A stretch of DNA of 64,000 bases from an uncultured Prevotella sp. (GCA_944321295.1 CALUKU010000005.1:32393-96392); one strand, 5' to 3'; counted from the stretch's first letter, positions 53,143 through 61,924 are shown. Notes: a model not told the origin generated them from the letters alone. Translations and numbers: made by a program.

Positions 53143-53202
53143 CAAAACAAAGACGCATATTAAAAAATATAAAAACACAAAGTATATCAAAAACTTATAA
53201 TC

Positions 53203-53766
53203 ATGAAAAATCTAAATAAAAAAATGTGTATAGACAAAACAAGTCTCAACCACACTCTGGAAGAAGTGGGGCTCAACGACTCTATGGAAGAAGTCAGCCT
53301 CAACGACGATATGGAAGAAGTGGGTCTCAATGACGATCAGGAAGAAGTCAGCCTCAACGACTCTATGGAAGAAGTGGGTCTCAATGACGATCAGGAAGAA
53401 GTCAGCCTCAACGACTCTATGGAAGAAGTGGGGCTCAATGACGATCAGGAAGAAGTCAGCCTCAACGACTCTATGGAAGAAGTGGGTCTCAATGACGATC
53501 AGGAAGAAGTCAGCCTCAACGACTCTATGGAAGAAGTGGGGCTCAATGACGATCAGGAAGAAGTCAGCCTCAACGACGATATGGAAGAAGTGGGTCTCAA
53601 TGACGCTCAGGAAGAAGTCAGCCTCAACGACTCTATGGAAGAAGTGAGTCTCAATGACGCTCAGGAAGAAATAAGTCTCGAAGCAGTCCAAGATGAGATG
53701 AACATCGAGGCAGCCCAAAATGAGATGAACATTAAAATTAATGGCGAAACAGATTTGAAACATTAA
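53203..53766 (+). CDS. Acidic protein built of a 9-residue tandem repeat
   Basis: 187 residues. After a 19-residue start, about 18 tandem nonapeptides follow. The consensus is E-E-V-[G/S]-L-N-D-[S/D/A]-[M/Q], with the last three diverged (EEISLEAVQ, DEMNIEAAQ, NEMNIKING). At DNA level the unit is 27 bp, and pairs alternate as a 54-bp higher-order repeat. The product is strongly acidic, with no signal peptide, no cysteine in the repeats and no membrane segment. The unit length is a multiple of 3, so other frames are also open; this frame is chosen for its start after the leader and its diverging ends. Function unknown. A WG-like gene follows 138 bp downstream. Confidence 0.65.
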   Translation: MKNLNKKMCIDKTSLNHTLEEVGLNDSMEEVSLNDDMEEVGLNDDQEEVSLNDSMEEVGLNDDQEEVSLNDSMEEVGLNDDQEEVSLNDSMEEVGLNDDQEEVSLNDSMEEVGLNDDQEEVSLNDDMEEVGLNDAQEEVSLNDSMEEVSLNDAQEEISLEAVQDEMNIEAAQNEMNIKINGETDLKH

Positions 53767-53904
53767 ATGGCAGATAGTGCTAAAAACTGTCAAACTGTCT
53801 TTAGCACTATCATTTACAATTTGGAATATTAGCTCTCTCTGAACAAATGAATAAAAAAATGATACGTTTAAATATTTTAATAAAATCCTCACTTAAATTT
53901 AAAT

Positions 53905-54345
53905 ATGAATAAATTTAAGACAAAATTTACACGTCAACATGCAAGATTCATAAACCTCTATTTATTATCAAATTATAATCCGCATGGTATTTATAAAAGG
54001 GTCTGTTTTTGTGAAGATCCAAACATTGCATTTTGTAAAAAATCTAAGAACAATGAAAACGATTATGGATGGGGTTGTGTAAATATGGAAAACCAAATAT
54101 TAATACCTTTTGTAAATAATAACATCCTAAATTGTGGAAGATTTTTAATTGCGGACTCCATTTATTACGGAAAGAGGCTTTTTAATAAAAAAGGACAAAA
54201 AATTTATGAATTTAGCGATGTTATAAAAACAAAAAACAAGTCATATACCATAATTTTAGGAGATGATTTTTCATCATTTAGGATTCTGATTCGAAAAATA
54301 TCAATTTCTCGATACGAATATAAAGAAATTTATATTACAGATTGA
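53905..54345 (+). CDS. WG-repeat-like hypothetical protein
   Basis: 146 residues, cytoplasmic, and much more AT-rich than the surrounding genes. The middle contains one clear WG-type repeat, DYGWGCVNMENQILIPFVNN, followed by RFLIADSIYYGKRLFNKKGQ and KIYEFSDV, which fits the beta-strand pattern (W-G-x-x-N/D ... I-P) of WG repeats. In other Bacteroidota such proteins are often found as immunity or accessory proteins beside toxin genes. Function here is not known. It lies between the repeat protein and a gene fragment. Confidence 0.65.
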   Translation: MNKFKTKFTRQHARFINLYLLSNYNPHGIYKRVCFCEDPNIAFCKKSKNNENDYGWGCVNMENQILIPFVNNNILNCGRFLIADSIYYGKRLFNKKGQKIYEFSDVIKTKNKSYTIILGDDFSSFRILIRKISISRYEYKEIYITD

Positions 54346-54592
54346 AATTTACGGACGGATTAAAGGTGCGAGAGTGTTAAGGAACTTGTTCGGAATAAGG
54401 AGTTACGACAAAAGCATAGTGAACGCCACCGACCCACTGAACAACTCTATCAACGAGAAATGTGCAAGGATAAGGGCGGCTTTCTTGCTGAAGTTCCAAG
54501 AAAGCCTTGCCGAAAACTACTTCATAACAGGCAAGCGCGGCGAGCCTAAAATGATAAAACTACCAAGAAACATGGTTGAATGGGAGGAATAA
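54338..54592 (+). pseudogene. C-terminal fragment of an unrecognised gene
   Basis: The frame continues upstream of any good start codon (IEIYGRIKGARVLRNLFGIR) and ends PRNMVEWEE. The only starts inside are GTG 54374 and later. The fragment has a compact helical look (NEKCARIRAAFLLKFQESLA) typical of a protein C-terminus. It overlaps the end of the WG-like gene by a few bases and stops 3 bp before the next gene. It looks like the remaining 3' end of a larger gene whose front was lost. I do not recognise the family. Confidence 0.5.
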
Positions 54593-54595
54593 AAT

Positions 54596-55138
54596 ATGAC
54601 GGCACAAGCAAGGGAAATACTTATCTATAAGGGTAAAAAATACGGTATGGCAACAGAGCCATTAGAACCATACATCGAAGCAAACGACATACGGTTTAAC
54701 TCTATGATTGAATGTTCTGGATGTTGGCGCGGTTACATCGGTACGTGGAGTATTGAGGACAACAGGCTGTATCTCATAGACATAGATACAGACGACAACG
54801 GAAAGAAAATAGGACTAGATTATTTATTTCCAGGCCAAACCAAAGTTTTTGCCGAATGGTTTACCGGTGAGCTTCATATTCCATACGGGAAGTTGATGAA
54901 ATACGTACATCAAGGTTATGCGTCATTGTATGAAAAAGAACTTTTCCTGAATGTACAAAAAGGAATTGTTATAAGTGAACGTGAAATCGACAATACCCAT
55001 TATTACGATGACTTGAAAGGAATGGAAGAACGAAACATGGACGACCTTTGGGGTGCTATATTTGGAATTAAGCGTAAGAAATCGCAAAAAACTACAAACA
55101 GAATAAAACTTTGGCTTAATAAAATCCTAGAACGTTGA
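54596..55138 (+). CDS. Immunity-like hypothetical protein
   Basis: 180 residues. It begins MTAQAREILIYKGKKYGMAT and continues EPLEPYIEAN, CWRGYIGTWSIEDNRLYLID and WFTGELHIPYG. The ending is basic (KRKKSQKTTNRIKLWLNKIL). From memory, proteins with this MTAQ...YKGxxY...EPL...CWRGYIGTW pattern are common in Bacteroidetes and often stand next to toxin-like ORFs, but no function is established to my knowledge. A real Shine-Dalgarno-like GGAGG lies 10 nt before the start, inside the end of the upstream fragment. That suggests translation coupled to a formerly intact upstream gene. Confidence 0.6.
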   Translation: MTAQAREILIYKGKKYGMATEPLEPYIEANDIRFNSMIECSGCWRGYIGTWSIEDNRLYLIDIDTDDNGKKIGLDYLFPGQTKVFAEWFTGELHIPYGKLMKYVHQGYASLYEKELFLNVQKGIVISEREIDNTHYYDDLKGMEERNMDDLWGAIFGIKRKKSQKTTNRIKLWLNKILER

Positions 55139-55159
55139 TGAGTTGAAGTTGACAAACCG

Positions 55160-55235
55160 TTCTCATTTGAACATAACCATCCTCTAATCACCAATGTGGC
55201 GGAATACGACTGGCTCCCGAATCAAGTTCGGGATA
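55160..55235. repeat. Family A remnant
   Basis: CATCCTCTAATCACCAATGT and CGACTGGCTCCCGAATCAAG match the inner half of copies 2 and 3; both ends are missing. Confidence 0.55.
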
Positions 55236-55261
55236 TTACGGAAACAGACGGGTAATTGCAA

Positions 55262-55345
55262 TAAGGCGCTTCTTACTGTGTGAAACGTGCCTTTTTGCAA
55301 TGTGAAAGGCGGCAAACGGGCACGTGGAAAGCGGCATGTTGCAAA
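55262..55345 (-). repeat. 22-bp phased array, site 6
   Basis: Cores GGCGC, GTGCC, GCGGC and GCGGC begin at 55265, 55287, 55309 and 55331: exact 22-bp steps. The array lies at the end of family B copy 3, read on the minus strand. Confidence 0.65.
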
Positions 55346-55575
55346 CTGAAATGATTTTCGTTGAATTTTATAATGTCACAATGTCACGATGCGGCGTAAT
55401 ACTTTGGACGCCATGGTGTTACGCCGTGACATTATGGTGCGTGCTACGTTCACGACCGTCACGCCTGGAGGCTTGTGACGTTGTTGAAGGTGGCGACAGA
55501 CGTAATGTCACGGTTTATGTCATTGACAGTCAGCGGTATGCGTGCAGATGTGACATTGTGATATTTTATCCACGT
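55262..55575 (-). repeat. Family B repeat, copy 3
   Basis: Read on the minus strand it has the module order of copies 1 and 2: TCACAATGTCACATCTGCAC, CCGTGACATTACG, then GTGACATTGTGACATTATAA, CGAAAATCATTTC and the 22-bp array. Confidence 0.7.
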
Positions 55576-55617
55576 GAATTTGATATAAGACTTATTTACT
55601 TGCAAACATTTTAACAA

Positions 55618-55670
55618 CTAAGCAGGGGCATAATATGTCCCTGCTGTTTTTTATATCGAACTCACGAATA
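55618..55670. repeat. Small palindrome related to the 18.7-18.9 kb repeat
   Basis: AGCAGGGGCATAATATGTCC followed by CTGCT forms a hairpin. It and the following ATCGAACTCACGAATA match 18815-18870. The rest of 55139-55780 holds only these repeats; no gene is seen. Confidence 0.5.
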
Positions 55671-55780
55671 CCATTAAGGTGCATAATCTTTCAATAAATG
55701 CTAAGTTACAAATACAAATTGAGCAACATTATTTAATGTAAAATATAATGGCACAGGTGCGTTATGTCGATTAAAATGAG

Positions 55781-55788
55781 TAACTTTG
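55781..55788 (+). promoter_or_regulatory. Promoter -7 box of the lon operon
   Basis: TAACTTTG 40 bp upstream of lon; no clear -33 element and no obvious heat-shock inverted repeat. Confidence 0.55.
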
Positions 55789-55828
55789 CACCCCAATGTA
55801 TACCTTGGGAAAGTAATGTAAACAAGTT

Positions 55829-58276
55829 ATGAATAGAAACGTGAATAGCGCATTTTCAATGATAGCAGACTACGAAGGAGATATAACGAAGCTTTTCGAG
55901 GGAAATGAAGACGGCGAACTGCCGGTGCTGGCCACGCGCAACCTGGTGTTGTTTCCGGGCGTTGTGTCGCCCGTGCTCGTGGGGCGCACGTCGAGCCTCA
56001 ACCTTGTCAACCACCTGAAAGACAAGCCCGACCAGGCGTTTGCCGTGTTCTGTCAGAAGGACGCCGACGAGGACACGCCGTCAAAGAAGGAAGCCCTTCA
56101 TGAGTACGGCGTGCACGCAAAGCTCATACGCGTGCTCGAAATGCCGGGCCAGGGCAACAACGTAACGGTGATACTGCAGGGCCTCGGCCGCTGCAAGCTG
56201 ACGGAGATTAAGAGCACGTCGCCGTTTCTGAAAGGCGTCGTAGAGGTGGCTCCCGAGCGCATACCCGACGAGAAGGACAAGGAGTTCGTAACGGCGATGG
56301 AGGACTTGAGGAACGTCACCATCGACTATGTTAAGAAAAACGACGACATTCCCGACGAGGCGCAGTTCGCCCTGCAGAACATCAACAACGCCATCATTCT
56401 GCTCAACTTCATATGCACGAGCCTGCCGTTCGACGTCAGCGAGAAGATAAAGTTGCTGAAGACGAACTCGCTGAAAGACAGGTCGTTCAAGCTGTTGAAG
56501 ATATTGCACCGCGAGATGCAGCTGCTCGAGATAAAGCACGACATACGCACAAAGACGCGCGAGGACATCGACGAGCAGCAGCGCGAATACTTCCTGCAGC
56601 AGCAGATTAAGAACATTAAGGAGGAGCTGGGCAACGGCGAGAGCTATCCCGAGCGCAAGGAGCTGCTCGAGGCGGCCAAGAACAAGAAGTGGCCTGAGGA
56701 GATTGAGGCCACGTTCAATAAGGAACTTGACAAGCTCGACATACTCAACCCGCAGAGTCCGGAGTTCAGCGTGCAGCTGACTTACCTGCAGACGATGGTA
56801 GGCCTGCCGTGGGAAAGCTACACGCAGGACGACCTTAACCTGAAGCGTGCCGAAAAGGTGCTCGACAAAGACCACTACGGCATGAAGAAAGTGAAGGAGC
56901 GCATACTGGAATACATGGCCGTGCTGAGCCTTAGGAAAGACCTTAAGTCGCCCATCATCTGCCTTTACGGCCCTCCGGGCGTCGGCAAGACGAGCCTCGG
57001 CAAGAGCATTGCGGGCGCCATGAAGCGTAAGTATGCGCGCGTGTCGCTCGGCGGCGTGCACGACGAGGCCGAGATTCGCGGACACCGCCGCACGTACATC
57101 GGCGCCATGCCCGGCCGCATAATAAAGAGCATACAGAAGGCCGGCTCGTCAAACCCCGTGTTCATTCTTGACGAGATAGACAAGGTGACGCAGAACACAA
57201 TCAACGGCGACCCGGCGTCGGCACTGCTCGAAGTGCTCGACCCGGAGCAGAACTTCGCCTTCCACGACAACTACCTTGACGTGGACTACGACCTGTCGAA
57301 GGTGCTCTTCATCGCCACCGCCAACGACCTTAACACCATACCGCGCCCCTTGCTCGACCGCATGGAGCTGATAGAGGTGAGCGGATACATAACGGAGGAG
57401 AAGGTCGAGATTGCCAAGCGCCATCTCATACCGAAGGAAAAGGAGAACACCGGTCTGGCCGACGAAAAGCGTCTGATGTTCACCAAGCAGGCCATCGAAA
57501 AGATTATTGAGCAATACACCCGCGAGAGCGGTGTGCGCCAGCTGGAGAAGCAGATAAACAAGGCCCTGCGCAAGTTGGCCTTCATGAAGGCTAAGGACGG
57601 AGCGCTGCCTTATTATAAGATAACGCCCGCCGAGCTTGAGGAGCTGCTCGGCAACCCGCCTTTCTACCGCGACATCTACCAAGGCAACGAATATGCCGGC
57701 GTGGTGACGGGCCTTGCGTGGACGAGCGTGGGCGGCGAGATACTCTTTATCGAAACAAGCCTAAGCAAGGGCAAAGGCTCTAAGCTTACGCTTACGGGTA
57801 ATCTCGGCGACGTGATGAAAGAGTCGGCCATACTTGCGCTTGAATATGTCAAGGCGCATGCCGACACGCTGAAGATAGATTACCGTATCTTCGACCACTG
57901 GAACATTCACATCCACGTGCCCGAAGGAGCTACTCCGAAGGACGGTCCGTCGGCCGGAATAACCATCGCCACGTCAATCGCATCGGCGCTTACGCAGCGC
58001 AAGGTGCGCGCCAAGACGGCCATGACGGGTGAGATAACCCTGCGCGGCAAGGTGTTGCCCGTCGGCGGAATTAAGGAAAAGATACTTGCCGCCAAGCGTG
58101 CGGGCATTACTGAAATTGTGATGTGTAAGGACAACAAGAAGGATATTGAGGAAATCTCACAGGAATACATAGCCGGCGTTAACTTCCATTACGTCGAGAA
58201 CATACAGGAAGTGTGGGACTTCGCCCTTACTGACGAGAAAGTAAAGAACCCCGTAACTTTCGACATTGAAGACTGA
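55829..58276 (+). CDS. lon: ATP-dependent protease Lon
   Basis: 815 residues. The N-terminal substrate domain opens LPVLATRNLVLFPGVVSPV. The AAA+ module has Walker A CLYGPPGVGKTSLGKSIAG (about 377-395), Walker B PVFILDEIDKV and the sensor region. The C-terminal protease domain holds the catalytic serine in PKDGPSAGI (about 703-711) and the catalytic lysine in GGIKEKILAAKRAG. Lon degrades misfolded and short-lived regulatory proteins in the cytoplasm. It heads a four-gene operon; tgt starts 4 bp after its stop. Confidence 0.98.
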   Translation: MNRNVNSAFSMIADYEGDITKLFEGNEDGELPVLATRNLVLFPGVVSPVLVGRTSSLNLVNHLKDKPDQAFAVFCQKDADEDTPSKKEALHEYGVHAKLIRVLEMPGQGNNVTVILQGLGRCKLTEIKSTSPFLKGVVEVAPERIPDEKDKEFVTAMEDLRNVTIDYVKKNDDIPDEAQFALQNINNAIILLNFICTSLPFDVSEKIKLLKTNSLKDRSFKLLKILHREMQLLEIKHDIRTKTREDIDEQQREYFLQQQIKNIKEELGNGESYPERKELLEAAKNKKWPEEIEATFNKELDKLDILNPQSPEFSVQLTYLQTMVGLPWESYTQDDLNLKRAEKVLDKDHYGMKKVKERILEYMAVLSLRKDLKSPIICLYGPPGVGKTSLGKSIAGAMKRKYARVSLGGVHDEAEIRGHRRTYIGAMPGRIIKSIQKAGSSNPVFILDEIDKVTQNTINGDPASALLEVLDPEQNFAFHDNYLDVDYDLSKVLFIATANDLNTIPRPLLDRMELIEVSGYITEEKVEIAKRHLIPKEKENTGLADEKRLMFTKQAIEKIIEQYTRESGVRQLEKQINKALRKLAFMKAKDGALPYYKITPAELEELLGNPPFYRDIYQGNEYAGVVTGLAWTSVGGEILFIETSLSKGKGSKLTLTGNLGDVMKESAILALEYVKAHADTLKIDYRIFDHWNIHIHVPEGATPKDGPSAGITIATSIASALTQRKVRAKTAMTGEITLRGKVLPVGGIKEKILAAKRAGITEIVMCKDNKKDIEEISQEYIAGVNFHYVENIQEVWDFALTDEKVKNPVTFDIED

Positions 58277-58280
58277 CAAT

Positions 58281-59408
58281 ATGTTTTTCCAGTTACAACA
58301 TACCGACGACGCGAGCGACGCACGCACAGGTCTGATAACGACCGCCCACGGACAGATTAAGACTCCGATATTCATGCCCGTGGGAACGTGCGGCAGCGTG
58401 AAGGGCGTACACTTCAGCGAACTGCGCGAGCAGGTGAAGGCGCAGATAATATTGGGCAACACTTATCATCTGTATCTGCGCCCGGGGCTTGACGTTCTCA
58501 AGGCTGCCGGCGGACTGCATAAGTTCAACACATGGGACAGGCCGATTCTTACTGACAGCGGCGGCTTCCAGGTGTTCTCGCTGACGGGCATACGCAAGCT
58601 TAAGGAAGAGGGATGCGAGTTTCGTTCGCACATCGACGGCTCAAAGCATTTCTTCACCCCCGAGAGCGTAATCGACACCGAGCGTGCCATCGGCGCGGAC
58701 ATAATAATGGCCTTCGACGAGTGTCCGCCCGGACAAAGCGATTACCAATACGCAAAGAAAAGTCTTATGCTGACGCAGCGTTGGCTTGACCGTTGCTTTA
58801 AGCGTTTTAACGAAACGGAACCTCTTTACGGTTATAACCAGACGCTGTTCCCCATAGTCCAGGGTTGCACGTTCAAGGAATTGAGGCGCGAGGCTGCAAA
58901 ATACGTTGCCGACAAGGGTGCCGACGGCAACGCCATCGGCGGACTGGCCGTAGGTGAGCCGACCGAAGTGATGTATGAGATGATTGAGGTTGTCAACGAA
59001 ATCCTGCCCAAGGATAAGCCCCGTTACCTAATGGGGGTCGGCACTCCGCAGAACATCCTTGAGGCGATTGAGCGCGGAGTGGACATGTTCGACTGCGTAA
59101 TGCCGACGCGAAACGGGCGCAACGCCATGCTCTTCACTTACAACGGAACGATGAACATGCGCAACAAGAAGTGGGAGAAGGACTTCTCGCCACTCGACCC
59201 CGACGGCTGCGACGTTGACAGGATTTACTCAAAGGCTTACCTGCATCACCTGTTCAAGGCACAGGAATTGTTGGCCATGCAGATTGCCAGCATACATAAC
59301 CTTGCGTTCTATCTGCGTCTTGTGCAGGACGCACGTGAGCATATCGAGGCCGGCGACTTCGTAAAGTGGAAGTCTTCTGTCGTTGACACGCTCGGAAAAC
59401 GTATTTAA
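58281..59408 (+). CDS. tgt: tRNA-guanine transglycosylase
   Basis: About 375 residues from ATG 58281, right behind lon. Active-site motifs are present: TPIFMPVGTCGSVKG, DSGGFQVFSL with the first catalytic aspartate, GGLAVGEP, and FDCVMPTRNGRNA with the nucleophile. Tgt exchanges guanine-34 for preQ1 in tRNAs with GUN anticodons. The canonical C-x-C-x-x-C zinc ligands near residue 310 are replaced by PLDPDGCDVDRIYSKAYLHH, leaving a single cysteine, so this enzyme probably lacks the structural zinc. I recall the same loss in other Bacteroidales Tgt proteins. Confidence 0.96.
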   Translation: MFFQLQHTDDASDARTGLITTAHGQIKTPIFMPVGTCGSVKGVHFSELREQVKAQIILGNTYHLYLRPGLDVLKAAGGLHKFNTWDRPILTDSGGFQVFSLTGIRKLKEEGCEFRSHIDGSKHFFTPESVIDTERAIGADIIMAFDECPPGQSDYQYAKKSLMLTQRWLDRCFKRFNETEPLYGYNQTLFPIVQGCTFKELRREAAKYVADKGADGNAIGGLAVGEPTEVMYEMIEVVNEILPKDKPRYLMGVGTPQNILEAIERGVDMFDCVMPTRNGRNAMLFTYNGTMNMRNKKWEKDFSPLDPDGCDVDRIYSKAYLHHLFKAQELLAMQIASIHNLAFYLRLVQDAREHIEAGDFVKWKSSVVDTLGKRI

Positions 59409-59417
59409 CTACATGCA

Positions 59418-60647
59418 ATGAAGACTAAAAACGTAAGGCAGAACATAAAGTCTTTAGGGCTGTTGAGGCGGATGCGCACCCGTTTCAATTGGCTGTTCGT
59501 ATCGCTGGCTTGGCTGGGTGGGAAGCTCGCATGGATGAAATACCTCAATCCGTCACGTTACCTGAAGATACTGGATTGGTATATCATAAGGAAGTTCATC
59601 GGCACATATTTCTATTCAATAGCGCTGATTATCTCTATTTCGATAGTTTTCGACATCAACGAGAACCTTGCAAAGTTCACTCAATACCACGCTCCGCTTA
59701 AGGCGATAGTCGTGGATTATTACATGAACTTTGTGCCTTATTTCGCCAACTTGTTCAGTCCGCTGTTCGTCTTCATTGCCGTAATATTCTTTACTTCCAA
59801 GCTGGCGGGCAATTCAGAGGTCATATCCATGCTGGCGGCAGGTGTCAGTTTCAAGAGGCTGATGCGCCCTTACATGATTTCAGCGGCGTTGATTTCGATC
59901 ATGACATTCTTCCTTGGAGCTTACGTCATACCAAAAGGCACCGTCGTAAGGCAGAACTTCGAGATTTTGTATAAGAACAGGAAGAAGAACACTGCGGCCG
60001 AAAATGTGCAATTGCAGGTAGGCAAGGGCGTCATTGCTTACATCCAGCATTATGACAACAACAGGAAGAAAGGCTACGGCTTCTGCCTTGATAAGTTCGA
60101 GGATAAGAAGCTCGTAAGCCATATGACGGCTTCAGAGATTCAGTATGACACGATTTCCGACTCTAAGTATCATTGGAAAGCCCGTAACTGGCGCATAAGA
60201 CAGTTGAAGGGAATGAGGGAAACCATAACAAGCGGTTCGGTTAAAGACACCACCATTATGATGGAACCTGCCGACTTGGTTTACTCTAAAGGCCAGCAGG
60301 AAACGTTCACGAGTCCCCAGCTTCGGGATTATATTAACAAGCAGATTGACCGAGGTTCAGGCAACGTCGTGCAGTATGAGGTTGAATACCATAAGCGTAT
60401 AGCCACGTCGTTCGCCTCGTTCATCCTTACCACAATCGGCCTTTCGTTGTCTTCGAGGAAGCGGAAAGGCGGAATGGGGTTGTACCTTGGCATAGGATTG
60501 GCATTGAGTTTTACGTACATCATGCTGCAGACCGTGTCGTCAACCTTTGCCATCAACGCCGACACCCCGCCGATGTTGGCCGCATGGATACCTAATATTA
60601 TTTTCACGGTGGTGGCTTATTTCTGCTACCGCAAAGCACCGAATTAA
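59418..60647 (+). CDS. lptG: LPS export permease, LptG/LptF (YjgP/YjgQ) family
   Basis: 409 residues. A basic N-terminal extension (about 1-40) precedes the family core ILDWYIIRKFIGTYFYSIAL. Membrane helices TM1-3 come before about residue 180. A periplasmic jellyroll-like region (about 180-300) follows, then three C-terminal helices (FASFILTTIGLSLSSRKRKG). The family passes lipopolysaccharide from the inner membrane into the Lpt bridge. ATG 59537 (MKYLNPSRYLKILDW) is an alternative start without the extension. It lies between tgt and the helicase gene in one operon. Confidence 0.9.
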   Translation: MKTKNVRQNIKSLGLLRRMRTRFNWLFVSLAWLGGKLAWMKYLNPSRYLKILDWYIIRKFIGTYFYSIALIISISIVFDINENLAKFTQYHAPLKAIVVDYYMNFVPYFANLFSPLFVFIAVIFFTSKLAGNSEVISMLAAGVSFKRLMRPYMISAALISIMTFFLGAYVIPKGTVVRQNFEILYKNRKKNTAAENVQLQVGKGVIAYIQHYDNNRKKGYGFCLDKFEDKKLVSHMTASEIQYDTISDSKYHWKARNWRIRQLKGMRETITSGSVKDTTIMMEPADLVYSKGQQETFTSPQLRDYINKQIDRGSGNVVQYEVEYHKRIATSFASFILTTIGLSLSSRKRKGGMGLYLGIGLALSFTYIMLQTVSSTFAINADTPPMLAAWIPNIIFTVVAYFCYRKAPN

Positions 60648-60655
60648 CGATAGAT

Positions 60656-61924
60656 ATGGATTTTTACGATTTAGACTTGAGTGATAATACGCTCGACGCA
60701 ATCGACGACATGGGTTGGACTTCATGTACGCCGGTACAGGAAAAATGTATACCTGAGATATTGGACGGCCGTGACGTGCTCGGCATAGCGCAGACAGGAA
60801 CAGGAAAGACTGCCGCTTATCTGCTGCCGATATTAAGCATGCTTGACGAGGGAAACTTTCCCGAGGAAGCGATAAACTGTGTTATAATGAGCCCGACGCG
60901 CGAGCTTGCGCAGCAGATTGACCAGGCTATGCAGGGCTTCTCTTATTACATGCCGACGGTAAGCAGTGTCGCCGTTTACGGCGGAAACGACGGAAACCGT
61001 TACGACCAGGAGTATAAGAGCATGAAGCTCGGCGCCGACATGATTATAGCCACGCCCGGAAGGCTTATCAGCCACATCACTATGGGCAATGTAGACCTTA
61101 GCAGGGTGTCGTTCTTTGTTCTCGACGAGGCCGACCGTATGCTTGATATGGGCTTCCATGAAGACATTCTGTCAATAGCCAAGTTGCTGCCTCCTGATTG
61201 CCAGACGATTATGTTTTCGGCCACAATGCCTAACAAGATTGAAGATCTGGCCAAGACAATCTTGAAAGACCCATCAATCGTTAAGCTTGCCGTCAGCAAG
61301 CCTGCGGAGAAGATAAAGCAGCTTGCGTGCGTCTGTCACGAGAACCAGAAGATAGGCGTGCTTAAGGACATATTCAAGAAGTACGGGCAGAAGCGTGTCA
61401 TCGTGTTCTCAAGCTCAAAGCAGAAGGTGAAGGAGATAAACAAGTATCTCAGGTCGTCAAAGATTAACAGCGGCGAGATGCACTCCGACCTTATGCAGAG
61501 CCAGCGCGACGAAGTGATGTATCTGTTCAAGAGCGGACAGGTTGACGTGCTTGTGGCTACCGACATCGTGGCGCGCGGCATTGACATCGACGACATCTCG
61601 ATGGTGATTAATTACGACGTGCCTCACGACTGTGAGGACTATGTACACAGGATAGGCAGGACGGCCAGGGCCGACCATGACGGCATTGCCATAACCCTTG
61701 TGAGGGGAAAGGAAGTAGGCGACTTCATGCAGATAGAGAAGTTCCTCGGCTATGAGGTTGAGAAGATACCATTGCCCGAAGGCTTGGGAAAGGCGCCCGA
61801 GTATAAGGTCGTATCGTCGCGTAAGGACGGACGCGGCGGTAAAAGGGGCGAGCGCCACGGTCGAAGAGGCAAGGGCCGTTCTCGCGGAAGAGGCAAGGGC
61901 AAGTCTAAAGAACAGCGAAAGTGA
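60656..61924 (+). CDS. DEAD-box RNA helicase
   Basis: 422 residues. All helicase motifs are visible: the Q motif (WTSCTPVQEKCIP), motif I AQTGTGKT, Ia PTRELAQQ, II VLDEADRMLDMG, III FSATMP, V ATDIVARGIDI and VI HRIGRTAR. The C-terminal tail (from about 385) is a short Arg/Gly/Lys-rich stretch that binds RNA. It resembles RhlE/CsdA-type helicases in ribosome assembly and mRNA decay. It is the last gene of the lon-tgt-lptG operon. Its 3' end overlaps the convergent PPTase gene by 20 bp. Confidence 0.95.
   Translation: MDFYDLDLSDNTLDAIDDMGWTSCTPVQEKCIPEILDGRDVLGIAQTGTGKTAAYLLPILSMLDEGNFPEEAINCVIMSPTRELAQQIDQAMQGFSYYMPTVSSVAVYGGNDGNRYDQEYKSMKLGADMIIATPGRLISHITMGNVDLSRVSFFVLDEADRMLDMGFHEDILSIAKLLPPDCQTIMFSATMPNKIEDLAKTILKDPSIVKLAVSKPAEKIKQLACVCHENQKIGVLKDIFKKYGQKRVIVFSSSKQKVKEINKYLRSSKINSGEMHSDLMQSQRDEVMYLFKSGQVDVLVATDIVARGIDIDDISMVINYDVPHDCEDYVHRIGRTARADHDGIAITLVRGKEVGDFMQIEKFLGYEVEKIPLPEGLGKAPEYKVVSSRKDGRGGKRGERHGRRGKGRSRGRGKGKSKEQRK

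Noticed and set aside
52785-53219. 144-codon frame through the hairpin-rich leader
   Set aside because: The predicted protein is very basic with no domain, the region is explained by hairpins, and its end overlaps the start of the repeat protein. A non-coding role is more likely.
53250-53690. 27-bp tandem repeat as a CRISPR array
   Set aside because: There are no unique spacers between repeats, the repeats keep an open reading frame, and no cas genes are present. It is a coding tandem repeat.
53212-53892. Reverse-strand and +1-frame proteins across the 27-bp repeat
   Set aside because: They are open only because the repeat unit is a multiple of 3; they have no plausible start context and give monotonous FFHRVVEAD-like or KKSASTTLW-like products.
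55241-55620. Gene in the gap before lon (96-codon frame at 55324)
   Set aside because: The frame lies wholly within the family B repeat and has no similarity to any protein I know.
56081-57085. Long antisense frame (334 codons) opposite lon
   Set aside because: It is a codon-bias shadow of the strong lon gene; the same holds for long antisense frames opposite uxaC, pstA, mutAB and the PLD gene.
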